Below are positions 11,044-22,230 of a stretch of DNA of 64,000 nucleotides, piece after piece. The position numbers and the translations under genes were made by a program. The stretch comes from Rhabditophanes sp. KR3021 (lineage: Eukaryota > Nematoda > Chromadorea > Rhabditida > Alloionematidae), in the NCBI GenBank assembly GCA_963281155.1, contig CAUJLY010000001.1:4340001-4404000 (forward strand). Direction: 5' to 3'. Numbering within the stretch: the stretch's first letter is position 1; each line of letters starts with the position of its first letter. Under the pieces are notes generated by a model. That model did no database searches. It saw nothing but the letters and a program-made list of their open reading frames with translations, and had not been told where the DNA came from.

Positions 11044-12283
11044 ATTTCTGATTTTTAAAAACGTACTACGGAATCTTAGGAAATGGAACCTTTTGCAATT
11101 CTTGAACTATAACGTCCTGTGTTCAATTTAACTCATGATTATATTGCCGATCATGTCGATGTTTCTTAAATACAAAAAATGAATTAACAAGCACATTATG
11201 CACGGGGTCGTCTGGTGTTCATTCTTTGAGGCAGAGCATATTATTAGAAACTAGGGAAACTCTAGTATTACGTACAACCCTGGTAGATACTTATCGGAGT
11301 GGAGTATTGAACTAGACGTGGAAACTCTTGTTGATACCCTTTTGTTTTTTCTTAATAATTTTTCGGTTTGCTTTCAAACTAAAGCCATAGGGCCTTGAAT
11401 TTAATTGTTTAATATTTAGTTTATCTCAAACAAGCAATTTCCGCTGGAAAGTTTTCTACTTCGTATATTCAATACAATTGTAAAAGTCGCCGTTTTCAAT
11501 TTTCTGAACTACGAATCAACTTTCATAGAGATATTTGTAGGTTTCTGATCATGATTACCACCATAATAGTGAGAAAGAGAATCTTTCTTCACTGTATGAT
11601 ATGTTTCCTTCCACATTGTATATATACCTAACCATTCACAGGGGGACACCCTTTTGGACTCATCATTAATCACATCTCATTTTTACTCATATATAATATC
11701 TCCTGTACAATAAAGCATCTCCTTTAACTAAAACCGTAACTCACACATTATCAGTTTCAGAGTCGTCTAATTGAAACTGACAACTTTTTGGATCATTCTT
11801 TGTCCATCAATAATCCTTTTTTGGCAATTAGAAACAATCCGCTACTTGTACTATTATTTCAATCAATTTCACAAAATCATTTTTATTTCCTTTTAATTTA
11901 AAGGCTTTCATACTGGTATCTTTTGTTGCTTGAGTTTAGTTTCTAGGCCGTGCTGAATCCATTTTATTTTATGTAGCATTCATATTTCCATGAATATAAG
12001 GCAAAAGTAAATTTAATATAATACAACCTATTTACGGACTTATTCATAGACTGATGTTTCACTTACTATATCTTCAACTTATTATCAATAATCAAACTAA
12101 AGAAAAATAATACGTGCAAATGATATGACATTTTATTAAAAAAGTATCATAATCATTTTATCAAAAGTTTTTTTGATTCCCAAATCATATTGTGATATTT
12201 ACTTCACTTAAAAGCAATTATAGAAATTTGACCTTAATTAAGTTCTCTAGGTTCAAAATGGCATACATCCACTTTCCCATTAT
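11044..12283. other. Intergenic
   Basis: 1.24 kb of AT-rich sequence. No ORF with family features and no tRNA-like B box was seen. A slightly GC-richer stretch at 11180-11340 has no readable frame. Confidence 0.4.
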
Positions 12284-12352
12284 AAGGTAAATTAATTCCT
12301 GATACAAGGGAAATTAACTCCTAAAGCAGGGGAAAGTTCCTGATATAAGAGA
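12284..12352. repeat. Three imperfect ~22-bp tandem copies upstream of the arrestin-like gene
   Basis: Three consecutive units follow the pattern AAGG-(T/G)AAATTAA-(T/C)TCCT-(GATA/AAAG)C: 12284-12305, 12306-12327 and a shortened third from 12328. They end about 65 bp before the arrestin ATG at 12417. Confidence 0.5.
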
Positions 12353-12416
12353 CCTAAACTAAGAGTCGAAATTATTTAAGATTTTTAGGATCGTTTAGAT
12401 TTTGAATCTTCAAAAA

Positions 12417-13393
12417 ATGAAAGTAAAAATCAATGTACATCAAGAAGAAAAATTAATTGTTTATAATGGAAATACAATATCTGGAACTTTAGAATTATTA
12501 CTAGATAAAAGTCAGAAATTCAATCACATAAGTCTATTATTGAAAGGATCATCGATCGTGAAGTTTACAGTATCTGGATGTAGAGATTTAATAGGTAATT
12601 CGAAAACCAATTATGACCATTCAAAATTAGAATATAGAGCCGGTGAGAAAGTATTATTTGCAAATAAAAATACCATATTCATGTACATGCTGATATACCA
12701 TGGGCAATTGACAGAACATTTAAGTTGCCTATTTTTTTAAAACCAATATTTTCATCGCCGTTGACTTCATTATACATGACTAAGCCATCACCAATTTTTG
12801 GTGCAACCGAAATGGCCTCAATGTTTGACTTGTTAAACTCTGGATCTAATAAAATAAACTATGAATTTCAGCTTGCTAGAAGTGTCTTTTGCACTGAAGA
12901 AAGTATACATTATTCGCTTAAAGTAATAAACCTAACCTATTTTAACATTCATCATTTTGACGTTCAATTAGTTAAAACTTCGCACTTTGAAGCTAATACT
13001 ATTTTTCACGATAAAGAACAAATTATTTCATGCAACAATATACAACTTAAAATCAAGTCAAACGAAAGAATAACATTCAATTCTTCTATTCCATTAAACT
13101 CATTAGAAAGTTCACTTTTGTTAAAAAATAATATTACAATATATTACAATATTCGCATTGTTTTATTTGGTGGAAAACAAAATAGATCAAATAAGATAGG
13201 CAAATTTATAATTCCAGTTTATATTGCTGCAAAACAAAATTCAAGACTTCATGATTCACAAACTGTAGAAGTTAATCAGCAACATGAATCATTTTCTGAA
13301 GCTCCACCACATGATTCTATCAATAAAACCTCATACCAAATGTCAAATGAATTTTTACATTCATATTTAGAACCTTCATCGCAGCCAATATAA
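12417..13393 (+). pseudogene. Arrestin-domain (ARRDC-type) gene with frameshift and internal deletion
   Basis: From ATG 12417 the first frame gives an arrestin N-domain (KINVHQEEKLIVYNGNTISG, FNHISLLLKGSSIVKFTVSG). From about 12677 the protein continues in another frame: HVHADIPWAIDRTFKLP, then INYEFQLARSVFCTEESIHY, KVINLTYFNIHHFDV and IVLFGG, which is the arrestin C-domain. The join is off by one frame, and the usual G-x-H-x-F-P-F...LP..LP.S segment (about 30 residues) between the two parts is missing. None of the GT/AG pairs I tried restores it. The C-tail ends at 13393. Nematode ARRD proteins are membrane-trafficking adaptors. Either a decaying gene or an assembly fault. Confidence 0.6.
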
Positions 13394-13563
13394 TTCTTAT
13401 ATGATAGTGTATAATTATCAAATATTTTCAATACCCCAAATAATTACTGAATACAAATATTTACTAAAATTAGATAAACCAAGATTTTATATCAATTCGT
13501 TATTTTATAAATATGGTGTTAACAAGCTGTAACATATTTGTTGCATAAATAATTATAAATAAG

Positions 13564-15169
13564 TCATTTCTTAAGCGAACTTCTACTATGACATAAACTT
13601 TTAGTTTTTTTCATTTCTAGATTGTCTAAGAATGGCTTTGTTGGAAAAAACTGCTCGGTTTGAGATTCCGCATCAGTTGCAAATAAAGTCCTCGAATACA
13701 ATTCCACGTTGTTTTGGAGTCTGAATGAACTGATAAAGTCATCACAACATTTAATATAAACATTTATTTCTTCTTGAACTAATTTTCCTGCAAAATTTAC
13801 TTCAAAAAATTCTTCATTGTTACTTTTATCATAGTTAGGATTTGACAATATTTGTAAAAAGTGACAAAATGCTGTTGTATCGACTGGATCATTTTTGGTA
13901 TTCAAGTCTTCCTTGTATTTTGTAATCACATTAGTTTCATCAGCAATCATTACTTCCTTATTGTTGTCATTTTCGGAACATTTATTCTCAACATTCAGTT
14001 TGTTTAGTAATTCAAAAAGGAAAGTTTTAATCTCCTCAATAGAGTTTATGTTTATTCTATCCTCTGAACGTATATTTATTATGTCCTCAGAGATCTCGTT
14101 CAAACTATTTTTCCCTGTCTGGCGCATTACATTTTTATTCATTTTGTGTATCTTATCAAAAGGTACGGTATAATTTTCTCGTAATTCAATATCATCTTCT
14201 TTTTTTGGCAAAGCTTTTTGCTGTGACACTAATACTTTTAAAAGATTTTGAAGATCAGGACTGAAAATATTAAATGTATTTGCTTTACATTTATAAACTT
14301 ACTATAACAAAATCCATGATAAAAAAGGACCAAATGTAAAAGAATAAATTGCAATATGATAGATTTCCGAAAAAATATATGGTAGAATCTCGAGCAGCAC
14401 AGACTGATGCCATTGTGCGAAAGTAGTAATAATAGAAAGTCGAAAATGATACTATGTTTATAAGAAAGCCGGTAATACATAAAATTGGGCTTCTCGTATG
14501 TGGAGGCACAAAATGTGGTATATCAGTTGCCACAATATAAGAATAAATATGCGGAATAGAACTAATGAAGAGGATAAACGGTGCCAGATAAAATCGAAAA
14601 TCTGATGTTTGCACATAAGAATGATATTTTGTGGAATCTCCGCATTTATCATTTACATAAAAATATTCTACACACATTAGAATAAATAATATACTAAAAA
14701 CAATACCGCACTTCTTTAATATTATTGGATTTAAAGAATTTTTCTTGTAAATTCGTGGGTTTGCGAAAAACAGAAAATGATTGCATGGAATGTATAAATG
14801 CAAAAGTGTTGATAAGCAATAGATTATATGAATAAAAAAATTTTTGTACAAAATATACGAACTTTTTCCATATAATACAGCAATTGTTTTCATTTCGAAC
14901 ATTTTTTCAATTGTTGTCACATTCAAATGGTCAAACTCGTTGAAATCATCAATTATGTCATATCCATAATATAATATTACCGCTCGTATAATAAAAGAAT
15001 AACTTATTATGATAACATTGCAACAAATAATAGAAGCGATAGCATAATAAAGTACGTCTTGGTACTCGGCATCATTAAGATAAAACTTTTTTAATAGTAA
15101 TATTAATATAAAAATTTGAAACAATATCAATGGAAAAATGTAAAATGCTTCAAAAATTAGATCATTCAT
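13564..15169 (-). CDS. Multi-pass membrane protein, serpentine-receptor-like, with long tail
   Basis: Exon 1 (15169-14303, 289 codons) encodes about seven hydrophobic helices: FYIFPLILFQIFILILLL, YAIASIICCNVIIISYSFII, an Asn-rich extracellular loop with NVTT, then IIYCLSTLLHLYIPC, GIVFSILFILMCVEYF, YLAPFILFISSIPHIYSYI and a final pair. This layout fits nematode serpentine chemoreceptors, but I cannot name the class. Exon 1 ends at GTAAGT. The polar 218-aa segment at 14220-13564 joins in frame if the acceptor CACAG at 14223-14221 is used; the better-looking TTTTCAG at 14263-14261 would give an immediate stop. So the tail could be part of this protein or a separate relic. Confidence 0.55.
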
Positions 15170-15300
15170 TTTTTGATTTAAGAAATATATGGCATGACTT
15201 TATTAGAATGGAATTATTAAACAAACACAAAGCCATTTGTTACATATTTATCAAAGATTACTTACAATATTTGTTTATAAATTAATAAGATGTCATATGA

Positions 15301-15830
15301 TTACATCTTTTTAAAATAATGCCAAATAAGCCAAGAGTCTTCAGTTGAATCCAAAAGTAGTTGTTCAATAGGAATATTGTCTTCGTCGCAAGGCTCATCA
15401 TTAGAAAGAGAACTTAAGAGTCTAATCGCATTTTTGCTTTCCTCTTCCTTGCTTTTATCACTTGTCAAAACCACCGTGTACAAAACCATTTTCAAGGGAG
15501 CATGTTCATCCAACTTTTAACATCTGCAGTAAGAAACCAGGACAACGTCATTTCTTTTTTCTCTTTTGGTTGAATTTGGCCTGCTCCGATCGGTAAGCAG
15601 ACAACATTTTTTGTTAGATCGCACTTCAATTTGTAGGTAAGGACATTTTCAGAAATATTACATATACATAGCTTTACTTTTGCAACTCCATTCAAACCAC
15701 GAATCAAAGAAAATTTAGTGGTGGGAAGTGATTCTTTTCCGTTGTCAAAAAATGGCACGTTTACAAAAGAAGATGGCTGGCTTGAATCTTGGACACTTTG
15801 GATTTAAATTAAAGTCGACGCCATACTCAT
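15301..15830 (-). pseudogene. MSP-domain protein, broken
   Basis: The minus strand encodes a major-sperm-protein-like domain: ESLPTTKFSLIRGLNGVAKV, YKLKCDLTKNVVCLPIGAGQ, then IQPKEKKEMTLSWFLTADVK, continuing as LDEHAPLKMVLYTVVLTSD in a different frame. Two lesions: an in-frame TAA eight codons after the only upstream ATG (15830), and a one-base shift at an AAAA run (15515-15518). MSP domains form sperm cytoskeletal filaments or act as adaptor domains. The frame shift lies in a homopolymer and could be sequence error; the early stop is harder to explain away unless a start or exon was missed. Confidence 0.6.
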
Positions 15831-16019
15831 TTTGCAATTAAGAAAGTGTACATGACCAGATTTATTCTTATAAATTCCTTGTTTAATTCACACATTTTTA
15901 AACAATACACACATTTTTATATTTAAGACGCAAATTTTTAATCTTTAATAGAACCTAATGAACATTCAATTTATTTAAAATATACATCGCTTAGTTTATT
16001 ATCTCTATCTAATGTTAAT

Positions 16020-17831
16020 TTATCTGCGCTTCAATATCTTGTAACTTGCCCAAATCGACTTCTTATCCGAATAAATAGGTATATAAAATGCCCTAGCCAA
16101 TGAAGGTGTTTTCTCAGCATTCAAATAGGGCAACTCAACGATAGGTTCAAATTCTGTTAGTATTTCTTTATACTTTGAATCTTCTTCTTTAACCAACTTA
16201 AGTAAAAAGTTGCAATCTTGAAGTTTAATGTAACGGGAAGTTTCTTCCTTATTTTGATCATTCATATCACTTGGTATAGCTTTTGTGATATCCATTAATT
16301 TCCCTTGAGCGTAATATTTTGGTAACAACCCTCTAAATCCATCTTTTACAAATTGTAATTTGATCCCACGTTTGCGCTTGAAACGATCAATCATTTTCCC
16401 CGGTAAAAAGAACGATGATGGAACCTCATACCATTCGTCTCCAACGCAGAAGTTGACAGGGTCATTCATGACAGCAAAATTCATATCATTTTGGTGGTCC
16501 ACCATATAGTCATTATACAATTTAAATAGTTCAATAGGAGCTCCGTAATTCTTAGACAAAGCAAAACTTCTTGAAATGGATGTAACAGTAAAGATCACAA
16601 GTGCCAGGTAAATAACATTGTTGTTTTTGATAAATCTTGAAAGCCCTTCTAATCCAACAGCAGCTAGTATTGAAATCAGAGGATAAATTGGGTACATGAA
16701 ACGTTCTTCTTTGTGTGGTTGCAAAAAGAAAATAAAAAACCACAATCCAATAGTGCAAAATATCAACAAAAGAGGTGCGAATGAATCGTGGGATATTCTT
16801 TTGAATATTTTAGGATTTTCTTGACGTACTTTGTTGTAGTGGAAAAGTCCTAGTGGGATGGATAAAAACAACAAAGGAAATGCAATATTCCAGTTTAACA
16901 GCAAGTTTTTTATGTAGTATGAAAGCGGTGCTGTTCCATACAAATCTGGTCCATGGCTTGAAAACACATTATACAAGATAATGTTCAATGGGGCAAAGAC
17001 TGTTTTTCCAAAATGAAGAGTATCAAAGTAAATCATTGGTCCGGCAACAGCTACTCCGCTGATTAAGGCATACAAAACAAATTTGAGTAAGTATTTTCTA
17101 GTGTATATGAAGACCATATGCGCTATAATTGGTAATCCCAAAACTGCAGCAAAGGGCCATCCCAATAGAGTTGAAGTAGCAATGCAATAAATAGACAGGA
17201 AATAATTATCACTCAAATATGCTGCCATACTTAGTGATGTCATAATCATTGAAAAGGACGAAGGCAAGAATGACGTCGATGCAATGAACATTCCAGTTCC
17301 AAATATGGTAAAAACGATAAAAATTGCACCAATTGAATTTGAAAACTTCTTAGTTAAGGTGTAATACAACAAAGTATCTGCAGTTGCACAGAAAAATCCA
17401 ATCGTACATCTAATACACATAAATACAAAAATCTTCGAATCTGGCATCAATGACTGGAAGAATTGAGCAGGAACTGAGTGAATGTAAATGTAAAAGTATG
17501 ATCGGATGGCATATACAGGTGAATATTCCCAAGTTTGAAGACCTTCTCCGTATAGAAATAAATGCAATGGTTCCCAGTAATTGTAAACTTCATCGCAATC
17601 TGAAATTATACTATACATTGCTGCGGCCATTCTTACAGACAAGAGTATTTTAAAAACAGTGTTACAAGCAGGCTTCCAATCAGAATCAAGTTCATCAGAA
17701 GGCACATATAACTTTTCGTGAGCCACTACTTCTATCTTAGAATATTCATCTTCTCCTGATTGAACTTTCTCAGTAGTCTGATTAGTTCGATTATTGTGAC
17801 GTTTAATAGATTGAACTGTTCTTTTTGTCAT
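16020..17831 (-). CDS. algn-9: ALG9 alpha-1,2-mannosyltransferase (GT22)
   Basis: One exon, 603 aa. GT22 family: the catalytic first-loop motif SDCDEVYNYWEPLHLFLYGE is followed by GLQTWEYSPVYAIRSYFYIY, the ALG9-specific form. The second conserved block is LQPHKEERFMYPIYPLI. In between are about ten transmembrane helices, and a soluble lumenal C-terminal domain of ~190 aa follows. Known role: adds the seventh and ninth mannose to the dolichol-linked N-glycan precursor on the lumenal face of the ER. The N-terminal ~50 residues are polar and cytosolic. Start chosen at the first ATG; length is near the family's ~610 aa. No lesion is seen. Confidence 0.95.
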   Translation of the reverse strand: MTKRTVQSIKRHNNRTNQTTEKVQSGEDEYSKIEVVAHEKLYVPSDELDSDWKPACNTVFKILLSVRMAAAMYSIISDCDEVYNYWEPLHLFLYGEGLQTWEYSPVYAIRSYFYIYIHSVPAQFFQSLMPDSKIFVFMCIRCTIGFFCATADTLLYYTLTKKFSNSIGAIFIVFTIFGTGMFIASTSFLPSSFSMIMTSLSMAAYLSDNYFLSIYCIATSTLLGWPFAAVLGLPIIAHMVFIYTRKYLLKFVLYALISGVAVAGPMIYFDTLHFGKTVFAPLNIILYNVFSSHGPDLYGTAPLSYYIKNLLLNWNIAFPLLFLSIPLGLFHYNKVRQENPKIFKRISHDSFAPLLLIFCTIGLWFFIFFLQPHKEERFMYPIYPLISILAAVGLEGLSRFIKNNNVIYLALVIFTVTSISRSFALSKNYGAPIELFKLYNDYMVDHQNDMNFAVMNDPVNFCVGDEWYEVPSSFFLPGKMIDRFKRKRGIKLQFVKDGFRGLLPKYYAQGKLMDITKAIPSDMNDQNKEETSRYIKLQDCNFLLKLVKEEDSKYKEILTEFEPIVELPYLNAEKTPSLARAFYIPIYSDKKSIWASYKILKRR

Positions 17832-18667
17832 TTTAATAAATCAAGAACATTAAAAATATTGGACGATAATAAATGCGTTGTACAATGCAACTTTTCAAAT
17901 CTATTACTTCGTGCTACCAATCATCGTTTTGGGATGTTTTTGTCTATCAAGTTGTAGTTAGACCACTTAGTATATGAACAATACTATACATTAGATCTCG
18001 GTTTTTTGATCAAATACAAATGATGACATATGTGTTTTGACAAATCAGACAATAAAATATATTTAATCTCAATTATAAAACACAACTGAAAATCCTGTTT
18101 AATAAACTGTTTAATGTTTATGGGAACTATTTTTACCATCACACACGTCATAAGGATTGGATCATTATTTAATAATACTTTATTTGGGAACACAATTACG
18201 TTTATAATTCTGAAATGTATGACGTATGTGAGACGTTATTTGTACACGTATATAAATGGTAGTAACATTTAATTAATTCTTATGATTCTAACTTAACAAA
18301 TTAAAAAATTGTTTGCAGTTAATAATTGAAAGTATATTTAAACGTTGTAAAACAATTTATCTGATGACATAATTTTTAAAAACTGTGATTCATAAAAGTA
18401 TTTAGACATTTGAAACGTTAGTAAATATTTGAGTGTAAGACTCTGTTCAAGTAACTAACACAATGACCACAATGAGTCACAATCTTACTTTTTATCAGAT
18501 AACTTTAAATGACATTAATTAAATGAGTATAAGTAATCATTCTCAAACAAGGGCGTTGATACATTTTTAAGGAATTGTTTATGAAATTATGAATTGGTGT
18601 GTGACACTTTAAGTATAAAATGACTTAAAAGTAACAATATTTCAATTATAATTAATATCTTATCGCT
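17832..18667. other. Intergenic, divergent promoters
   Basis: 0.84 kb between ALG9 (minus) and the thaumatin-like gene (plus). AT-rich, with no feature recognised. Confidence 0.4.
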
Positions 18668-19699
18668 ATGTACAACTTCTTATTTTTTTGTATTATTATG
18701 TGTATCAGACCCACTTCTTCTATTCGAATTAATATTGTTAATAATTGTGTTGATTCTATTTGGCCAGTCATTGTTGCAAACAAAGAGTATCCCAATGAGG
18801 GATTCAAACTTGAACCTAATGAATCGAATTCCTTCTATTATGATGATGAAATGATGGAGTTGTCTGTGTTTGCAAGAACGGGGTGTGATAATAAATTCGA
18901 GTGTCAAACAGGAAGCTGTGGTCATTCTATAAACTGTACAAATTATATTTCAACTCCCATATCTATTGCAAATTTGAAAATAGATCATCTGAAAGACACT
19001 TATAAAGTTGACTTAAATCATGGCTTCAACAAGCATATAACAATTGAACCGAATGGACACTTTTTGAAATCAAACAAATTGAAAAATGATTGTGAAACTG
19101 CAGGAAAGTGTTTATATAATATTAAATGCCCGGATAGTTTAGTGTTCCGAAACTATCAAACCAATGTAGGATAAAATAATTTTTATATTTACATATTCAT
19201 TTATAGTTGATTGGTTGCTACACAGGCAAGCTCAATAATAAAAATTTAATGAGTAACACGAAAAATATAAAATCAAAGATTTATCCGATTTTAAAAAATG
19301 ATGCCAAGTATGAATGTAATTTTAATTTTTTATAGGCTGTTCAAATAGGAATGATTTTTTTAATATTAAAGATATTAATAATGCGTTACCCTGCGATGAA
19401 GACATAGAATCATACTACAGTTTTAAAGGAAGTTGTCCGACATCTTATTTTCATTCTGTTGATGGTGATAAAGAAAGTATATTTCATTGTTATGGTAGAA
19501 ATAAAAATTTGAGACCAAACTATAAAATTACTTTTTCTGATGGAGTTCCTGATCAAATTGAAACAAATGAGCTTGAGCGACCTTGTCCTTTACTTATCAA
19601 TAGGTAAGTATTAGTTTCAAGATTTATTTTTGTTATAATATTTTATTTTTTAGACATTTTACACTTGATTGCCGATTTAAAAGAGGAATCCATAATTAA
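18668..19699 (+). CDS. Thaumatin-like secreted protein
   Basis: Exons 18668-19165, 19207-19315, 19336-19603 and 19654-19699 give 306 aa. There is a signal peptide (MYNFLFFCIIMCIRPTSS), then the thaumatin start INIVNNCVDSIWPVIVAN, then FARTGCDNKFECQTGSCG, matching the family's WxRTxC...CxTGdCG, then IKCPDSLVF, IGCYTGKL, YECCSN, FKGSCPTSYFHSVDGDKESI and a final NYKITFS block. Cysteine spacing follows the family. C. elegans relatives (thn genes) are innate-immune or secreted proteins. Oddity: the second intron would be only 20 nt (GTAATT..TATAG at 19316-19335); it is the only splice I found that joins YEC to CSN in frame. An AATAAA lies at 19754. Confidence 0.8.
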
Positions 19700-21307
19700 A
19701 ATCACTTGATATGTAAATAATTCAAACATTAGATATAATGAACTGTTTAATCAAATAAATTTTGAATGTGTCTTAACAAGTATGTTAAATATTTACAGTG
19801 GATCAAAAAGGATACTAAGATTAATTTTACGACTATGTTCTTTATGACGAATTATTTGAAAATCTACATTACATTTTTAAACGAATTATTATTATTTTAA
19901 AGAATATATTCAAATATATTGTATTGCTTATTAATCCAAGTTAACAATCAGTTCTTTGTAATACTTTCTGCATTAAAATATTTAAAATAAACAAGTGCAG
20001 AATATGTGATATCATCGAGCTAATTATTTTTGAAAAATAAGACTAAACATTATGAAAATAATATGTTTTTGGGAATGTAGGAATTGAATATTTTTCAATA
20101 TTATACCAAGAAATGTCGTTTATATCTCAGAATCACAATAGCATATTTTGTGAAAAGAACATGTATTTATGTAGGTTAATTAATTTTTTCATAAATTAAT
20201 GAGCAAAGATCATTGAAATTGTTTTAACAAAATATATTATGCACAAAAATATTTTTTGACCAGTGATCGTCGAAGGCTCAGTCCAATCAGGCTTATAAAT
20301 CACTCCCCCTTGTACTTTTAAATGAGTTTATCTTTAAGAAATAAAACCTCGCATTTTCATATGTTTTTTAACAAATTGTGCCGTGGTTATCGAAGCACTC
20401 GTCCAAATCGCCTATACAAAAAACATCTTTGAGAATACGTCTCCTCTTTCGTATGAGTATGGTTCATTTGGCCTTCCACATAAAAGGTTTTCACCGTGAT
20501 TTGCATGATCCTTCACTAAAACGACTATTCTTGACTGTTGCTCGGCCCAAAATAATTCAAATAAAAATGTTTTTATATCATTCTTTTTTGTTTTTGATTA
20601 CCCTTCGAATGGCTATAATATGGAGGTCGTACATCAACTTCTAATTTTTGATCCTACCTCTGACCCTTCGACTACATACTTTATAATGAAAAAAACCAAA
20701 AAATGGCATCTTAGAATATTTTCTTCTTTCAAATGCCGCTAATTTTAAAAAATTTGATGCGTCCATTACAAAGCGGAAATTTCATCCTTAATTAATTTGT
20801 AATAGATCGAGATGTTCTTATGCTCAGCTAATTTCCAAGGATCTAAACTCAATCATAGATATAGAAATAAAGTAGAAGGAATAGCTAAGGCCTACTAATC
20901 AAGAATTTGCCCATATAACGAAGATACGCAAGAAAAACAATCAAATGTCTTATTCCATCAACATCTACCTTCATATTATAAATTCATTAACTGAGTTTCC
21001 AGGATGACGACCCTTTGAAGTTTCCTTGTTTCTTGGTTCCAGCCGAAATTTTTTTCAAGTGCATATTTAACCTTGATGAAACAACAATGTTGGTTTGCAT
21101 ATAAATAAACAAAAACTTACTTTGATTTTACCTTTTAGGTGCTAAAACTTGGGGATATTGCTGAAATAATCCGTTTTATTAATAATCTTTTGCTAAATAA
21201 ACGTTATATTTAATTAATTCTATACACAAATATGCTAAATTTAATATATGTAGAGCAGGTTGTTATTTTATTACAAAAAATTGTTATTTTGAACAAAAAA
21301 TTAGTTA
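19700..21307. other. Intergenic with one unassigned coding-like patch
   Basis: 1.6 kb, mostly AT-rich. On the minus strand at about 20380-20560 one frame reads IVVLVKDHANHGENLLCGR and NEPYSYERGDVFSKMFFV before a stop, then AIWTSASITTAQF. It looks like a decayed exon, but the family is not recognised. The rest shows nothing. Confidence 0.3.
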
Positions 21308-22055
21308 TTATTTTGCATAATTTGACCCACGGGGTTGCTGTTGTCTTGCATAATTAGTATGTATTGTGCATCCTCCGATTATTGTTTTGTCCATCTGTAA
21401 AAGTGTAAGTAAATACCATAGCAAAAGAGAACTTACAGCTTTCATTGCGGCTTCTAAACTTTGGTTGGTATCAAAATTAACAAATGCACAGCTCTGATTC
21501 GAAGGAATATATATTTTCTCAACGTTTCCATATTTCTCAGCAACCTCTCTAATTTCAGTATCAATCAAATTGGCTCCTCTGATGTATAACGTTTTTGGCA
21601 ATGACGAGTCTCCAGTATTATCAAAGTAATTGTTTGCTGAATTTATTATGTTTGGAGATTGTACAGGACTACTTTCTATTTCGTCTCTTTCAGTATCTCG
21701 TGAACACGTTTCAAATGTACGTTTATTACCAACTAGTTTAATTCTTTTGAATGTTTCTTTCTTATCAATTTTAACAATCCCTTCCTCGCCCGTTAGCATT
21801 TTGGCCAACTCTTCCACTTTTATTGTAGTACTAACTTGCTCATTTGGTTTGGATTTCATTTGGGTTTTAACTTTTTCGTTCTTAAGATTTTTCTTTTCAT
21901 TGCTTAATTTGGTTGCATTTATTTGAACTCTCTGCAAAATGTTTCATATTCAAGAAGATAATTAAACTTACAATCTTTTTAAAAGCTGCGAATTTTTGAG
22001 TCAATCTTTCTTCAACTGAATTTTCAATAACAACTCCCTTTTCATTGTTATCCAT
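21308..22055 (-). CDS. Negative elongation factor E-like (NELF-E) RRM protein
   Basis: Exons 22055-21972, 21931-21437 and 21394-21308 give 221 aa. The N-terminal VEERLTQKFAAFKKIRVQ matches the NELF-E leucine-zipper-like start (EEEALQKKFxKLKKK). The C-terminal ~85 residues form one RRM: KTLYIRGANLIDTEIREV (RNP2), then KYGNVEKIYIPSNQSCAFVN (RNP1 in the short N/S-C-A-F-V form typical of NELF-E), ending TIHTNYARQQQP, like NELF-E's ..V.IARKQP. Family role: RNA-binding subunit of NELF, which pauses RNA polymerase II near promoters. The RD-repeat of vertebrate NELF-E is absent, so it is shorter. A TTTTACTAG acceptor sits 2 nt before the ATG, as for trans-splicing. It lies 175 bp downstream of the DP gene. 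Confidence 0.75.
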
Positions 22056-22230
22056 TCCTAGTAAAATAAAATAAATAAGAATGAATATAATAGTATGTAT
22101 GTAATTAGTGATAGAAACACAACGTAACAATAAAAAACAACCTAATATTTTATTTAGTAGTATTATTTTCATTTTAAGAAACAATTAAATAATAAATATT
22201 GAAAAATCACAAAATCAAAAGAAATCTTAT

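Noticed and set aside
15492..15758. MSP-domain ORF as an intact short gene starting at 15758
   Set aside because: The start there is GTG, not ATG, and the domain continues in another frame past 15515, so a broken longer gene is the better reading.
18668..19699. Horizontal transfer of the thaumatin-like gene from a plant or fungus
   Set aside because: Nematodes have their own thaumatin-like (thn) genes, and base composition and introns match the neighbourhood.
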